Source of the DNA: an uncultured Maribacter sp.
Lineage (GTDB): Bacteria; Bacteroidota; Bacteroidia; Flavobacteriales; Flavobacteriaceae
Direction: 5' to 3'
DNA: 64,000 bases
Assembly (NCBI GenBank): GCA_947504045.1
Contig: CANNFY010000001.1
Span: forward strand, 310,001 to 374,000
The number at the start of each line of letters is the position of its first letter. Within the stretch, counting starts at the first letter, position 1. Both the position numbers and the translations under genes were made by a program. This document shows, one piece after another, positions 25,250 through 33,435 of this stretch. The notes beneath the pieces are model-generated. The model saw only the letters and a program-made list of their open reading frames with translations. It was not told the DNA's origin and did no database searches.

Positions 25250-26320
25250 ATGCAACCGTATTCTACCATTGCATTAGAAAACATATTATCTAACTTTATA
25301 AACACCACTACAACAAAGTATAATTTTTCTCCAATTACAAACGGATTAATTAATACTACGTATTTAGTAACCGAAAATAAAACTCCAAAATATATTTTAC
25401 AACAGATAAATTCTGCTGTTTTTTTGGATACTAATGCTTTAATGCAAAATATAACCAATGTTGTTGCCGCTTTACAGCAAGATAATTATACAAAGGTTGT
25501 TTATTTAAAAACAATAGACCATAAAAGCTATTTATCTACTACAAATGGTAATTGGCGCTTAATGCATTATATTAAAGATAGTATTGTTTATACTACCACC
25601 AAAAATCCTACTATTGCTTTTGAAGCGGGTAAAATTATCGGAACTTTTCATGCTATTTTACAAAATGAAAATACTACAAAGTATGTAGATACTATTTCTG
25701 ATTTTATGGATCTAGAAGTGCGAAAAAAGCAATTTTTATACGCATTAAAAAATACAACTAAAGAGCGTAAAATAAATGCCAAAAAAGCTATTGAAATAAC
25801 CAATAGCTTTTTTTCTATTCTAGCGCCATTACAACAGCAAAAAATACCTGTTAGAATATGCCATAATGATACCAAACTAAATAATATCTTATTTTCTAAA
25901 TTAGAACATAAAGCACTTTGTCTTATAGATTTAGACACCGTAATGAAAGGACACTTTTTTTATGATTTTGGCGATGCTATACGTACTATTGTAAACACTG
26001 CAGTAGAAGATGAAAAAGGCCTGAGTAAAATAACATTTAATAAAAAATTGTTTATTGCATTTTTAAATGGCATATCTGCCAAAACAAATTTTTTAACCAA
26101 CACAGAAATAAAAACACTACCATTAGGTGTTATTTACATGCCATTTATTCATGGTTTAAGAGCATTAACAGACTATTTAAGCGGAGACAAATATTTTACT
26201 ATTAGCTATAAAACACAAAATTTAGAACGCAGTATTAGTCTTTTTACTTTTGCAGAAAAAGCATTTACCGAATTAGATGTTATAACCAATCTAATTTACG
26301 ATAAATACAACCTTACTTAG
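25250..26320 (+). CDS. NahK-like N-acetylhexosamine 1-kinase (phosphotransferase family)
   Basis: 356 residues of the APH/choline-kinase fold. Landmarks are NGLINTTYLV, ILQQINSAVF, the catalytic ICHNDTKLNNILF and metal-binding IDLDTVMKGHFFYDFGDAIR, all in the arrangement of N-acetylhexosamine 1-kinase. The paired upstream nucleotidyltransferase supports a cell-wall or glycan amino-sugar salvage role, in the manner of AmgK-MurU. Aminoglycoside resistance is unlikely. The 3' end overlaps the convergent rubredoxin-domain gene by 8 nt. Confidence 0.78.
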   Translation: MQPYSTIALENILSNFINTTTTKYNFSPITNGLINTTYLVTENKTPKYILQQINSAVFLDTNALMQNITNVVAALQQDNYTKVVYLKTIDHKSYLSTTNGNWRLMHYIKDSIVYTTTKNPTIAFEAGKIIGTFHAILQNENTTKYVDTISDFMDLEVRKKQFLYALKNTTKERKINAKKAIEITNSFFSILAPLQQQKIPVRICHNDTKLNNILFSKLEHKALCLIDLDTVMKGHFFYDFGDAIRTIVNTAVEDEKGLSKITFNKKLFIAFLNGISAKTNFLTNTEIKTLPLGVIYMPFIHGLRALTDYLSGDKYFTISYKTQNLERSISLFTFAEKAFTELDVITNLIYDKYNLT

Positions 26321-27755
26321 ACCCTAAAACTAAATGGGTTTCTTTAAAGCTACTTTTTGGAGCCTCACAAACAGGACAAGAATAATTTTCTGGTAAATTT
26401 TCAAATTCTGTACCTGCTTTTACATTTCGTTTAAAATCTCCATAAAAAGGATCATAAATGGTAAAACAAGAATTGCATTGGTATACTTGTGATGGTTCTT
26501 CCGGATTTGCTTTTATTTTCTTTTTTGTAGGTATAGATACGCTTCCTAACTGTCCAAAATACTTTTTACTAAGTTCCATTAATAAACCAGGTAGTTCTAT
26601 TTTATCTACATCTTGGGCATACATTTGATATACCTGAGTATTAGGATCAAAGTTTTTAAAGTGTAATACATTATAGCTTGGTCTAACCTCAAAATCTTTT
26701 ACAATAGTTGGTGCTGTATTTTTTTCTATTAACACCGATGCAAAATGAGTTCTTTTACCTGGAGTATCACTAATACCAAAGGTAAGACCATAAGTACTAA
26801 TATCATTTTGATCAAAACTACGAACCAAGAATTTTTTTAATTCTAAAGCTTCTTTATCTTCTACTGGCAAATGCCAGTTCATTTCTAATTGAGAATGACG
26901 AATATTAATTCCCCACTGACCTAAAAAGCGCTCTAATAAAGGCCTTGCTTCTACTTTTATTCCTTTTACAATAAAAGATTTCCAAGGTGTTATACATATT
27001 TTTCCAATGCTATTATCTAAACAAAATTCGCAGAAATGCTTTAAAAAATCTAAATCGTACTTATTATTTCGCCAATATAAACCCAACCAATATTCATCTA
27101 ACCCCATACGGTTCATACCTTCATAATACGGAAAAGTAAGGTATGGAATATGCAACTCTTTATCCATAACCTTATTATTGGTGTCTAATTTTTTATTTAA
27201 AAGAAAAAAGATATCGTCTACAGATGCTACTTCTTCATAAATATCTTCAATAGCGCTAGAAATTTTTGTAATGTCCCAACTGTATACTAAAACAGGGTAA
27301 TATGCACCTTCTTTCCAACCGGGTAATTTTATATGTAAATACCAATAATCTTCACTTTCTGATGCAATAAAATTTAAATTTCCACTAAAAATAGGAACTA
27401 ATCGTTGCTTTGGGTCTGTAATATTAATTTTAAGTAGTGGTTGGTAATTAAACCCTTCTAAAATATAAAGATAAGTAGAGCCTTTTAACCAATGCGTCAT
27501 ATTAAAAATATCTGCAGAAACGTAAGAACAGACTATATTTTGATAACTTCTTTCCGATTGAATATCGGTATTAAATTGTGATAAGCTTTCTAATTGCTTT
27601 TCACTAACATCTTTTAATGGAAAAAGTAGATCTTGACGAGAACCAAAGTACACTTCTTTTAAGCCAGCAGCTTCTAGCATGGTAATACTATCTTTTAATT
27701 CTCCTGGAGAAGTAATTCCACCTTTTATTAATATTCTATGTAAATCATCATTCAT
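26313..27755 (-). CDS. Rubredoxin-tailed protein with nitrite/sulphite reductase-like half domain
   Basis: 480 residues. The last 60 form a rubredoxin with YQCNSCFTIYDPFYGD and YSCPVCEAPKSSF, the two CxxC iron ligands. The N-terminal 400 residues show the ferredoxin-like half-domain pattern of siroheme reductases (HRILIKGGITSPGELKDS, FGQLGSVSIPTKKK), but without siroheme cysteines. It follows the nitrate reductase by 11 nt and is almost surely cotranscribed. I infer an electron carrier or assembly partner of the assimilatory nitrate reductase; a direct catalytic role looks unlikely because cofactor ligands are absent outside the rubredoxin. Confidence 0.75.
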   Translation of the reverse strand: MNDDLHRILIKGGITSPGELKDSITMLEAAGLKEVYFGSRQDLLFPLKDVSEKQLESLSQFNTDIQSERSYQNIVCSYVSADIFNMTHWLKGSTYLYILEGFNYQPLLKINITDPKQRLVPIFSGNLNFIASESEDYWYLHIKLPGWKEGAYYPVLVYSWDITKISSAIEDIYEEVASVDDIFFLLNKKLDTNNKVMDKELHIPYLTFPYYEGMNRMGLDEYWLGLYWRNNKYDLDFLKHFCEFCLDNSIGKICITPWKSFIVKGIKVEARPLLERFLGQWGINIRHSQLEMNWHLPVEDKEALELKKFLVRSFDQNDISTYGLTFGISDTPGKRTHFASVLIEKNTAPTIVKDFEVRPSYNVLHFKNFDPNTQVYQMYAQDVDKIELPGLLMELSKKYFGQLGSVSIPTKKKIKANPEEPSQVYQCNSCFTIYDPFYGDFKRNVKAGTEFENLPENYSCPVCEAPKSSFKETHLVLGSK

Positions 27756-27766
27756 ACTTCTACAAT

Positions 27767-30700
27767 TTAAACTGTTGCTAATTGGGCATTTAAAATATCT
27801 TTTATTTCTGGTTTACAACTACCACAACCTAAACCACCACCGGTTTCTGCACATAATTTTGTAAATTCTGTACAACCATTTTGTATAGCTTCTACAATAT
27901 TACCTTCGCCTACTTGGCTGCAAGAACAAACTAATTTTCCTTTTAAAGGAACTGTATTTGTTGCACCTCGGAGAAGTTCATTTCTTTTTTCTGAAAGCTC
28001 TATTTCTTCTTCAATTAATCTTTTAAACTCTGCAAATTCATTTTTATCTCCCATTAAAATAGCTCCCTTAAGCATATCATCTTTTACAATACATTTTTTA
28101 TAAAAGCGCTTACTAACATCCATTAAAATAATTTCTTCATAACTAGGGTCATTTTCTGGCGCATAAGCCATACCAATACTACAAAGGTCTAAATTTTCAA
28201 ATTTTAATATGTTCATTAAAACAGAGCCAGTATACATACTACCATAATCTCCTAAAATATAGTTAGCGGCAATATCTGCTTGTTGTTCAGCTGCTGAGGT
28301 AATACCAAATAAAGAGTTTTGATATTCTGCTATTTCTCCTAATGCAAAAATAGAAGGCTCGCTAGTTTGTAAATACGAATTTACTACTACACCACGCCTA
28401 GTATCTATATTAGTTTGTTTAGCAAGTTCTATATTTGGTCTTGTACCAATAGCATATACTATAGCGTTGCATTTTATAGTACGTCCTGTTTTTAAATTTA
28501 CTAAAAGGGTATGTTCGTTATCTTTTTCTTGAAAAACAGTACTAACTTCATTATCAAAATAAATAGTAATACCACGCTCTCTAACATCTTCTGCTAACAG
28601 TCTACTTGCAACCTGATCTAGTTGGCGTTCCATTAAACGTGGAGCACGTTGTATAATACTTATATTTACATTTATTTTTTTTAGTGCTGCAGCTAGTTCT
28701 AAACCTAATAAACCTCCACCAACAATTACCACATGTTGCTCTTTTGCCGGTAAGCCAGTTTCTCCTAAATATTTTTTTAGTTTATCCGCATCACCACGTT
28801 CTCTCATGGTAAAACGGCCAGGTAAATTTATTTGCACATCCGCAGGTACAAAAGCCCTACTTCCTGTTGCCATTACAAGCAAATCATACGTATGGGTATT
28901 TCCTTTTTCGTCTATTACGGTTTTGTCTTCTGCATTAATATTTGCAATTCCGTTTCCAGGATGCAAGCTAACTTCTAACTTTTCTAACTCTCCTTTTTTA
29001 AGTTTCTCTAAGGCCTCCCACGAAAGCTCATCACTAACATATTCTGGTAAAAGTACTCGGTTATAAAAAGGGTCTTTTTCTTTAGAAAAAACATGAATTT
29101 CATCTGCTTCATTCTTTTCTCTATAAGATTGTATAAAACGGTAAGCAGCTGCTCCTGCTCCAATTACAATTATTTTTTGTTCTTTTTTACTAAACTTTTC
29201 TACTTGTACTGCACAATATTTAAAATCGGGTTCTTTAGAAATTGGGTCTACCAATTCGCTAGTAAGGTTATTTGCTCTACCAAAATCGTTATTTAGTATT
29301 TTACCCCAATGCATTGGTAAAAAAACCACGTTTTCTCTAATATCGTAGTTAATTTTAACCTTTACTTGTACCTCTCCTCTACGGCTTTTTACTACTGCAA
29401 TATCTCCTTCTTTAAGGTTTCGTAAATAAGCATCTACCTTATTCATTTCTAAATAAGGTTGTGGTATGTGTGTAAGTAAACGTTTTACTTTTCCTGTTTT
29501 AGTTCGTGTATGCCACTGATCTCTAACTCTTCCTGTATTTAGTATTAGAGGAAAGCTAGCATTTGTTTCTTCTGACTTATTGTACAAATTTTTTGGCGCA
29601 TTAAAATGTGCTTTGCTATCTCCTGTATAAAACTCTTTGTCTTCAAATAACCTTGGTGTACCAGGATGTTTACTGTGTGGTACTGGCCATTGAAAACTGC
29701 CTTCGTTTTTTAATCGATCATAAGAAAGACCAGAAATATCAATCTTTGTTCCTTTGGTTAATAAACAATGTTCATCATATACTTCACTTGCATTATTATA
29801 ATCAAAGCCTTTATAATCCATAGCCTGTGCAAATTTCCAAAGTATTTCTGCATCTGGCAATGCTTCTCCTGGAGCATCTATTACTTTAGGCAAATAACTA
29901 ATTCTACGTTCTGAATTTGTCATGGTACCTTCTTTCTCTAACCAGCCAGCTGCTGGCAAAAGTAAATCTGCATATTTAGAAGTTTCTGAATTATGTGATA
30001 TATCTTGTACAACTACAAAACTTGCGTTCTTAAGTGCACGTTCAATTTTTTTAGCATTAGGCATAGATACTACTGGATTTGTACAAATAATCCAAATAGC
30101 TTTTAGCTCACCTTTATCTAAGGCATCAAACATTTCTGTTGCTGTATAACCTGCTTGTGCTTGTATTTCTTTACCTCCCCAAAAGTCTGATACTTCTTTA
30201 CGGTGCTCCGGATTTTCTAAATCTTTATGCGCTGCTAATAAACTGGCCATACCACCAACCTCACGGCCTCCCATAGCGTTTGGTTGTCCTGTAAGCGAAA
30301 ATGGCCCAGAACCTGGTTTTCCTATTTGGCCTGTTAAAAGAGATATATTAAATAAAGAAACATTTTTATCTACTCCTATTACACTTTGGTTAAGCCCCAT
30401 TGTCCACATACTAATAAACCCAGAAGCATCTCCAATATAATTAGCTGCCCTACGAATATCTTCTGCAGGAACACCACACTTTTCTGCTGCCTGGCGTACC
30501 GATAATTGGTATGCACTTTCTTTACAAGCTTCAAAATTTACCGTGTGTTGTTTTATAAATTTTTTATCTATTTTTTTCTTGTCTATTAAACAACGTGCAA
30601 TAGCATTAAACAGAATAACATCGGTACCAGGTAAAATTTGTAAGTGCAAATCTGCAGAGGCACAAGTTTGTGTTTTTCTAGGGTCTACTACTATTATTTT

Positions 30701-31294
30701 AATATCAGGATTTTCCTCTTTATGTTTTTCTATTCGTCTGTATAAAATAGGATGACACCAAGCTGGGTTTGCTCCTGCTATTAAAAAACAATCCGCCAGT
30801 TCTATATCTGCATATGCAATAGGAACAGAATCTTCTCCCACAGTTTTTTTATAACCTACCACAGCAGAACTCATACATAAACGTGAATTGGTATCTATAT
30901 TATTAGTTCCAATAAAACCCTTAGTAAGTTTATTTACCAAATAATACTCCTCTGTTAAACACTGGCCAGACACATAAAACCCTACACTATTAGGCCCATG
31001 TTTTTCTATAATACTTTTAAAAACCCCTGCAGCTCGTTGAAAAGCTGTATCCCAAGAAATTCTTTGCATTGGGTGGTTACGACTCCATCTCATTTCTGGA
31101 TATAAAATACGATCCGTAGTATCTTGCGCCACATAATTAAGATTCATACCCTTAGAACATAACATTCCGTAATTAACCGGGTAATCCTCGTCTCCTGTTA
31201 CTGCAATAGTTCCTTTATTGTCTACCGAAACATCTATACCACAGCCTACGCCGCAATAGCTACAAATAGTTTTATGAGTCTTATTTTTTTGCAT
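27767..31294 (-). CDS. nasC: Assimilatory nitrate reductase fused to NAD(P)H-flavin and BFD-type 2Fe-2S domains
   Basis: 1175 residues from the ATG at 31294, chosen because the predicted transcription start near 31336 rules out the longer frame. Order: N-terminal 4Fe-4S (TICSYCGVGCGIDVSV ... LCSKGMNL), molybdopterin oxidoreductase core (VDPRKTQTCASADLHLQI, SLLTGQIGKPGSGPFSLTGQ), dinucleotide-binding C-terminal module near 600-710, then a NirB-like FAD/NADH oxidoreductase from IIVIGAGAAAYRF (near 710) and a final BFD-like 2Fe-2S domain (CSCSQVGEGN ... GLGCGSCKPEI). It would take electrons from NAD(P)H to nitrate in one chain in the cytoplasm. The symbol is by analogy. A 16-bp nitrate-type palindrome overlaps its promoter. 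Confidence 0.88.
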   Translation of the reverse strand: MQKNKTHKTICSYCGVGCGIDVSVDNKGTIAVTGDEDYPVNYGMLCSKGMNLNYVAQDTTDRILYPEMRWSRNHPMQRISWDTAFQRAAGVFKSIIEKHGPNSVGFYVSGQCLTEEYYLVNKLTKGFIGTNNIDTNSRLCMSSAVVGYKKTVGEDSVPIAYADIELADCFLIAGANPAWCHPILYRRIEKHKEENPDIKIIVVDPRKTQTCASADLHLQILPGTDVILFNAIARCLIDKKKIDKKFIKQHTVNFEACKESAYQLSVRQAAEKCGVPAEDIRRAANYIGDASGFISMWTMGLNQSVIGVDKNVSLFNISLLTGQIGKPGSGPFSLTGQPNAMGGREVGGMASLLAAHKDLENPEHRKEVSDFWGGKEIQAQAGYTATEMFDALDKGELKAIWIICTNPVVSMPNAKKIERALKNASFVVVQDISHNSETSKYADLLLPAAGWLEKEGTMTNSERRISYLPKVIDAPGEALPDAEILWKFAQAMDYKGFDYNNASEVYDEHCLLTKGTKIDISGLSYDRLKNEGSFQWPVPHSKHPGTPRLFEDKEFYTGDSKAHFNAPKNLYNKSEETNASFPLILNTGRVRDQWHTRTKTGKVKRLLTHIPQPYLEMNKVDAYLRNLKEGDIAVVKSRRGEVQVKVKINYDIRENVVFLPMHWGKILNNDFGRANNLTSELVDPISKEPDFKYCAVQVEKFSKKEQKIIVIGAGAAAYRFIQSYREKNEADEIHVFSKEKDPFYNRVLLPEYVSDELSWEALEKLKKGELEKLEVSLHPGNGIANINAEDKTVIDEKGNTHTYDLLVMATGSRAFVPADVQINLPGRFTMRERGDADKLKKYLGETGLPAKEQHVVIVGGGLLGLELAAALKKINVNISIIQRAPRLMERQLDQVASRLLAEDVRERGITIYFDNEVSTVFQEKDNEHTLLVNLKTGRTIKCNAIVYAIGTRPNIELAKQTNIDTRRGVVVNSYLQTSEPSIFALGEIAEYQNSLFGITSAAEQQADIAANYILGDYGSMYTGSVLMNILKFENLDLCSIGMAYAPENDPSYEEIILMDVSKRFYKKCIVKDDMLKGAILMGDKNEFAEFKRLIEEEIELSEKRNELLRGATNTVPLKGKLVCSCSQVGEGNIVEAIQNGCTEFTKLCAETGGGLGCGSCKPEIKDILNAQLATV

Positions 31295-31340
31295 TGTCTT
31301 TGTATTATAAGGGGCATTTATATTCTGAGCATGCAATATA

Positions 31341-31362
31341 TAAAATTACGTATTAATACGTA
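31341..31362 (-). promoter_or_regulatory. Nitrate-type palindrome over the nitrate reductase -7 element
   Basis: TACGTATTAATACGTA (31347-31362) is a perfect 16-bp palindrome. Its TA at 31347-31348 is also the TA of TAATTTTA (31348-31341, minus strand). The centre is 13.5 nt from the last base of that element. The remaining 31363-31646 before the next gene is A/T-rich and I see nothing else in it. Confidence 0.7.
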
Positions 31363-31646
31363 GTGATTATATCGCAATAGTTTTAGCGATAAAAAACAAA
31401 ATTCTCAAAAAACACCACCTATAAACAATAATATGCATAGTAAATACATTGCATTAGAATGACAAAAAATAGCATACTACACTTTGTTTTCTAAGTAGTT
31501 ACACTTAAAACAAGTTGCCTTTAATTGTAGAAAAATATAATAACATCCAAATTATAGGTTATAGAAAATTATAAGAAACATAAAACCAATTATTAATGTT
31601 AAAATATAATCTTACACTAAGTATTCTTAAAAAACGTTATTTATGT

Positions 31647-32498
31647 ATGAAAAGAAAATTATTTAAGCTTTTTGTGTTGTTTATTTTTGCTTTTATCTCT
31701 TGTGATAAAGAGGAGAAAAATACCGAAGAACCAATAAAACAAACTTTTATATTTAAAGATGGTTTTGAAACTGAAAACAATCAAATAAATGAACTTTTTA
31801 CCATAGATGGAGAAAGGTGGACAACAATACAACAAACCAACCCAACAAATGCTACCAATAAAATTACAATTAGCTCCTCTACTTTTACAGAAGGTAAAAA
31901 TGCAATTCGGTTTTTATCCAATAAATCTGATAGTCAATTATCTAAAATAGACATTGAAAAAAATGGTTTACAAATAGTTGAAGGTGATAAAGTTACAATT
32001 ACAGCAAATTTTTATATTGTTGGCACAGATAGTATTGAAAACCTTTTACTTATAGATTTAGAATGTTGTTCTTGTTGGGATCCAACTGTAGGGGATAATT
32101 ATGGCGCAGAAAATCAATGTCCAGGAATAAGACTTATGATGTCTGGTGGTAATGATTATCTTTCTATAGAAAGAGGTAAAATATCTGGAACAACAATACA
32201 ACAAACAAACTTTGCATTCCCAAGAGACCAATGGGTTACTGTAGAATGGGAAATGGTAATGTCTACAACTAATACAGGCACTAATAAATTACGTATTAAC
32301 CAAACTCAAGTAATTAACCAACCAGGCATGAACATGCCTAATGCGCAAGTTTTTAAAGATGCTTTTATAGAGGAGGGTATTAATTTTTCTTTACAAGAAC
32401 CTGTCTCTTATGAGCGAGTGCAAATTGGAGCTACTGCAAATCCGACGGCTAATAATGTAGAATTATTTGTAGATGATTTTTCTATTAAAATAGAATAA
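31647..32498 (+). CDS. Lipoprotein with jelly-roll-like (polysaccharide-lyase-type) domain, unknown function
   Basis: 283 residues from the ATG at 31647, which gives a basic signal peptide MKRKLFKLF and lipobox FAFISC. A frame extending to 31596 adds 17 residues without signal character. The mature part has FKDGFETENN, SKIDIEKNGLQIVEGDKVTI, DQWVTVEWEMVMS and a final VELFVDDFSIKI, the pattern of concanavalin-like beta-sandwiches in polysaccharide lyases and glycan-binding proteins. A CCSCWD stretch in the middle may form disulphides. No catalytic residues can be assigned. It is a single gene before the beta-lactamase. Confidence 0.62.
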   Translation: MKRKLFKLFVLFIFAFISCDKEEKNTEEPIKQTFIFKDGFETENNQINELFTIDGERWTTIQQTNPTNATNKITISSSTFTEGKNAIRFLSNKSDSQLSKIDIEKNGLQIVEGDKVTITANFYIVGTDSIENLLLIDLECCSCWDPTVGDNYGAENQCPGIRLMMSGGNDYLSIERGKISGTTIQQTNFAFPRDQWVTVEWEMVMSTTNTGTNKLRINQTQVINQPGMNMPNAQVFKDAFIEEGINFSLQEPVSYERVQIGATANPTANNVELFVDDFSIKIE

Positions 32499-32548
32499 AA
32501 AAATTACCTCATAAACTTAAAACAAACTTTTAGTATCTTGTAAAACAT

Positions 32549-33298
32549 ATGTTATACACTATGCAAAAATTGTTGTTTTTACTTACACTACCTTTTCTCT
32601 TTTACGCTTGTTCTTCTACTAAAAAAACAGCTTTTGATTTAAATACTGAAACCTTAAAAATTAAACAAGTAAGTACTAATACTTTTGTTCATGTTTCTTA
32701 TTTAAAAACTAATGATTTTGGAAACGTTGCCTGTAATGGCATGATTTATTTTGATAAAAATGAAGCCATTGTTTTTGACACACCTACCAATGACTCTGTT
32801 TCTAAACAGTTAATAAATTGGATAGAAAAAAAACAAAAAAAGAACATAACTGCTATTGTAGCAACCCATTTTCATGACGATTGCTTAGGTGGTTTAAATG
32901 CTTTTCATTCTAACGGAACAAAAAGCTATGCAAGTGCTAAAACTATTGCTTTAGCAAAAAAAAATAAAGTTTTAACATTACCACAAAAAAGTTTTGACAC
33001 GCAATTAAACCTTACAATTGGCAATAAAACTGTATACACAAAATTTTACGGTGAAGGCCATACCGTAGACAATGTAGTAGCCTATATTCCAAAAGAAAAA
33101 GTAATTTTTGGCGGTTGTTTAGTTAAATCTTTAAATGCTGCAAAAGGGTATTTAGGAGATGCCAACGTAAACGAATGGTCTACTACAGTTACCAAAATAA
33201 AAAAAGAACACCCTAATGTAAAAGTGGTTATTCCTGGTCATGGAGAAACAGGAAATTCAGAACTTTTAGATTACACTATTACTTTATTTTCTGATTAA
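32549..33298 (+). CDS. bla: Subclass B1 metallo-beta-lactamase, lipoprotein type
   Basis: 249 residues. All B1 zinc ligands are visible in order: THFHDDCLGG (His, His, Asp), GEGHTVDN (His), GGCLVKS (Cys) and IPGHGE (His). The hydrophobic N-terminus ends in LFYAC, a lipobox, so the enzyme is probably membrane anchored. A second ATG at 32561 (MQKLLFLLT) makes a cleaner signal peptide. Flavobacteriaceae often carry intrinsic chromosomal B1 enzymes; I see no mobile element nearby and base composition matches the neighbours, so it appears resident. Hydrolysis of carbapenems is expected from the family but not demonstrated. Confidence 0.88.
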   Translation: MLYTMQKLLFLLTLPFLFYACSSTKKTAFDLNTETLKIKQVSTNTFVHVSYLKTNDFGNVACNGMIYFDKNEAIVFDTPTNDSVSKQLINWIEKKQKKNITAIVATHFHDDCLGGLNAFHSNGTKSYASAKTIALAKKNKVLTLPQKSFDTQLNLTIGNKTVYTKFYGEGHTVDNVVAYIPKEKVIFGGCLVKSLNAAKGYLGDANVNEWSTTVTKIKKEHPNVKVVIPGHGETGNSELLDYTITLFSD

Positions 33299-33341
33299 TT
33301 AAAAAAGCTATTTTTTAATTAATCAATCACATACAAAACCT

Positions 33342-33429
33342 TTATTTAGATTTATTATAAATAATTTGGAGAACTAAACTTCAAATAATACATTTGCCGA
33401 AATTAATTATTTTTAATAAATCTAAATAA
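33342..33429 (+). promoter_or_regulatory. Canonical promoter between two inverted operator-like copies
   Basis: TTTG (33365-33368) and TACATTTG (33389-33396) are separated by 20 nt, a textbook Bacteroidota promoter. It lies between inverted copies of one 25-nt element, 33342-33366 and 33405-33429, which differ at a single base. The outer 16 bases, TTATTTAGATTTATTA, are identical. Within the left copy TTATTTA and TAAATAA are themselves symmetrical over 9 nt, as in Fur-type operators. One copy overlaps the -33 element and the other lies just after the start of transcription. Iron control is inferred from the siderophore receptor downstream. Confidence 0.65.
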
Positions 33430-33435
33430 GAATAA

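Noticed and set aside
31295-31336. ATG at 31336 as the nitrate reductase start
   Set aside because: The predicted transcription start is at about the same base, and the extra 14 residues do not resemble the family N-terminus.
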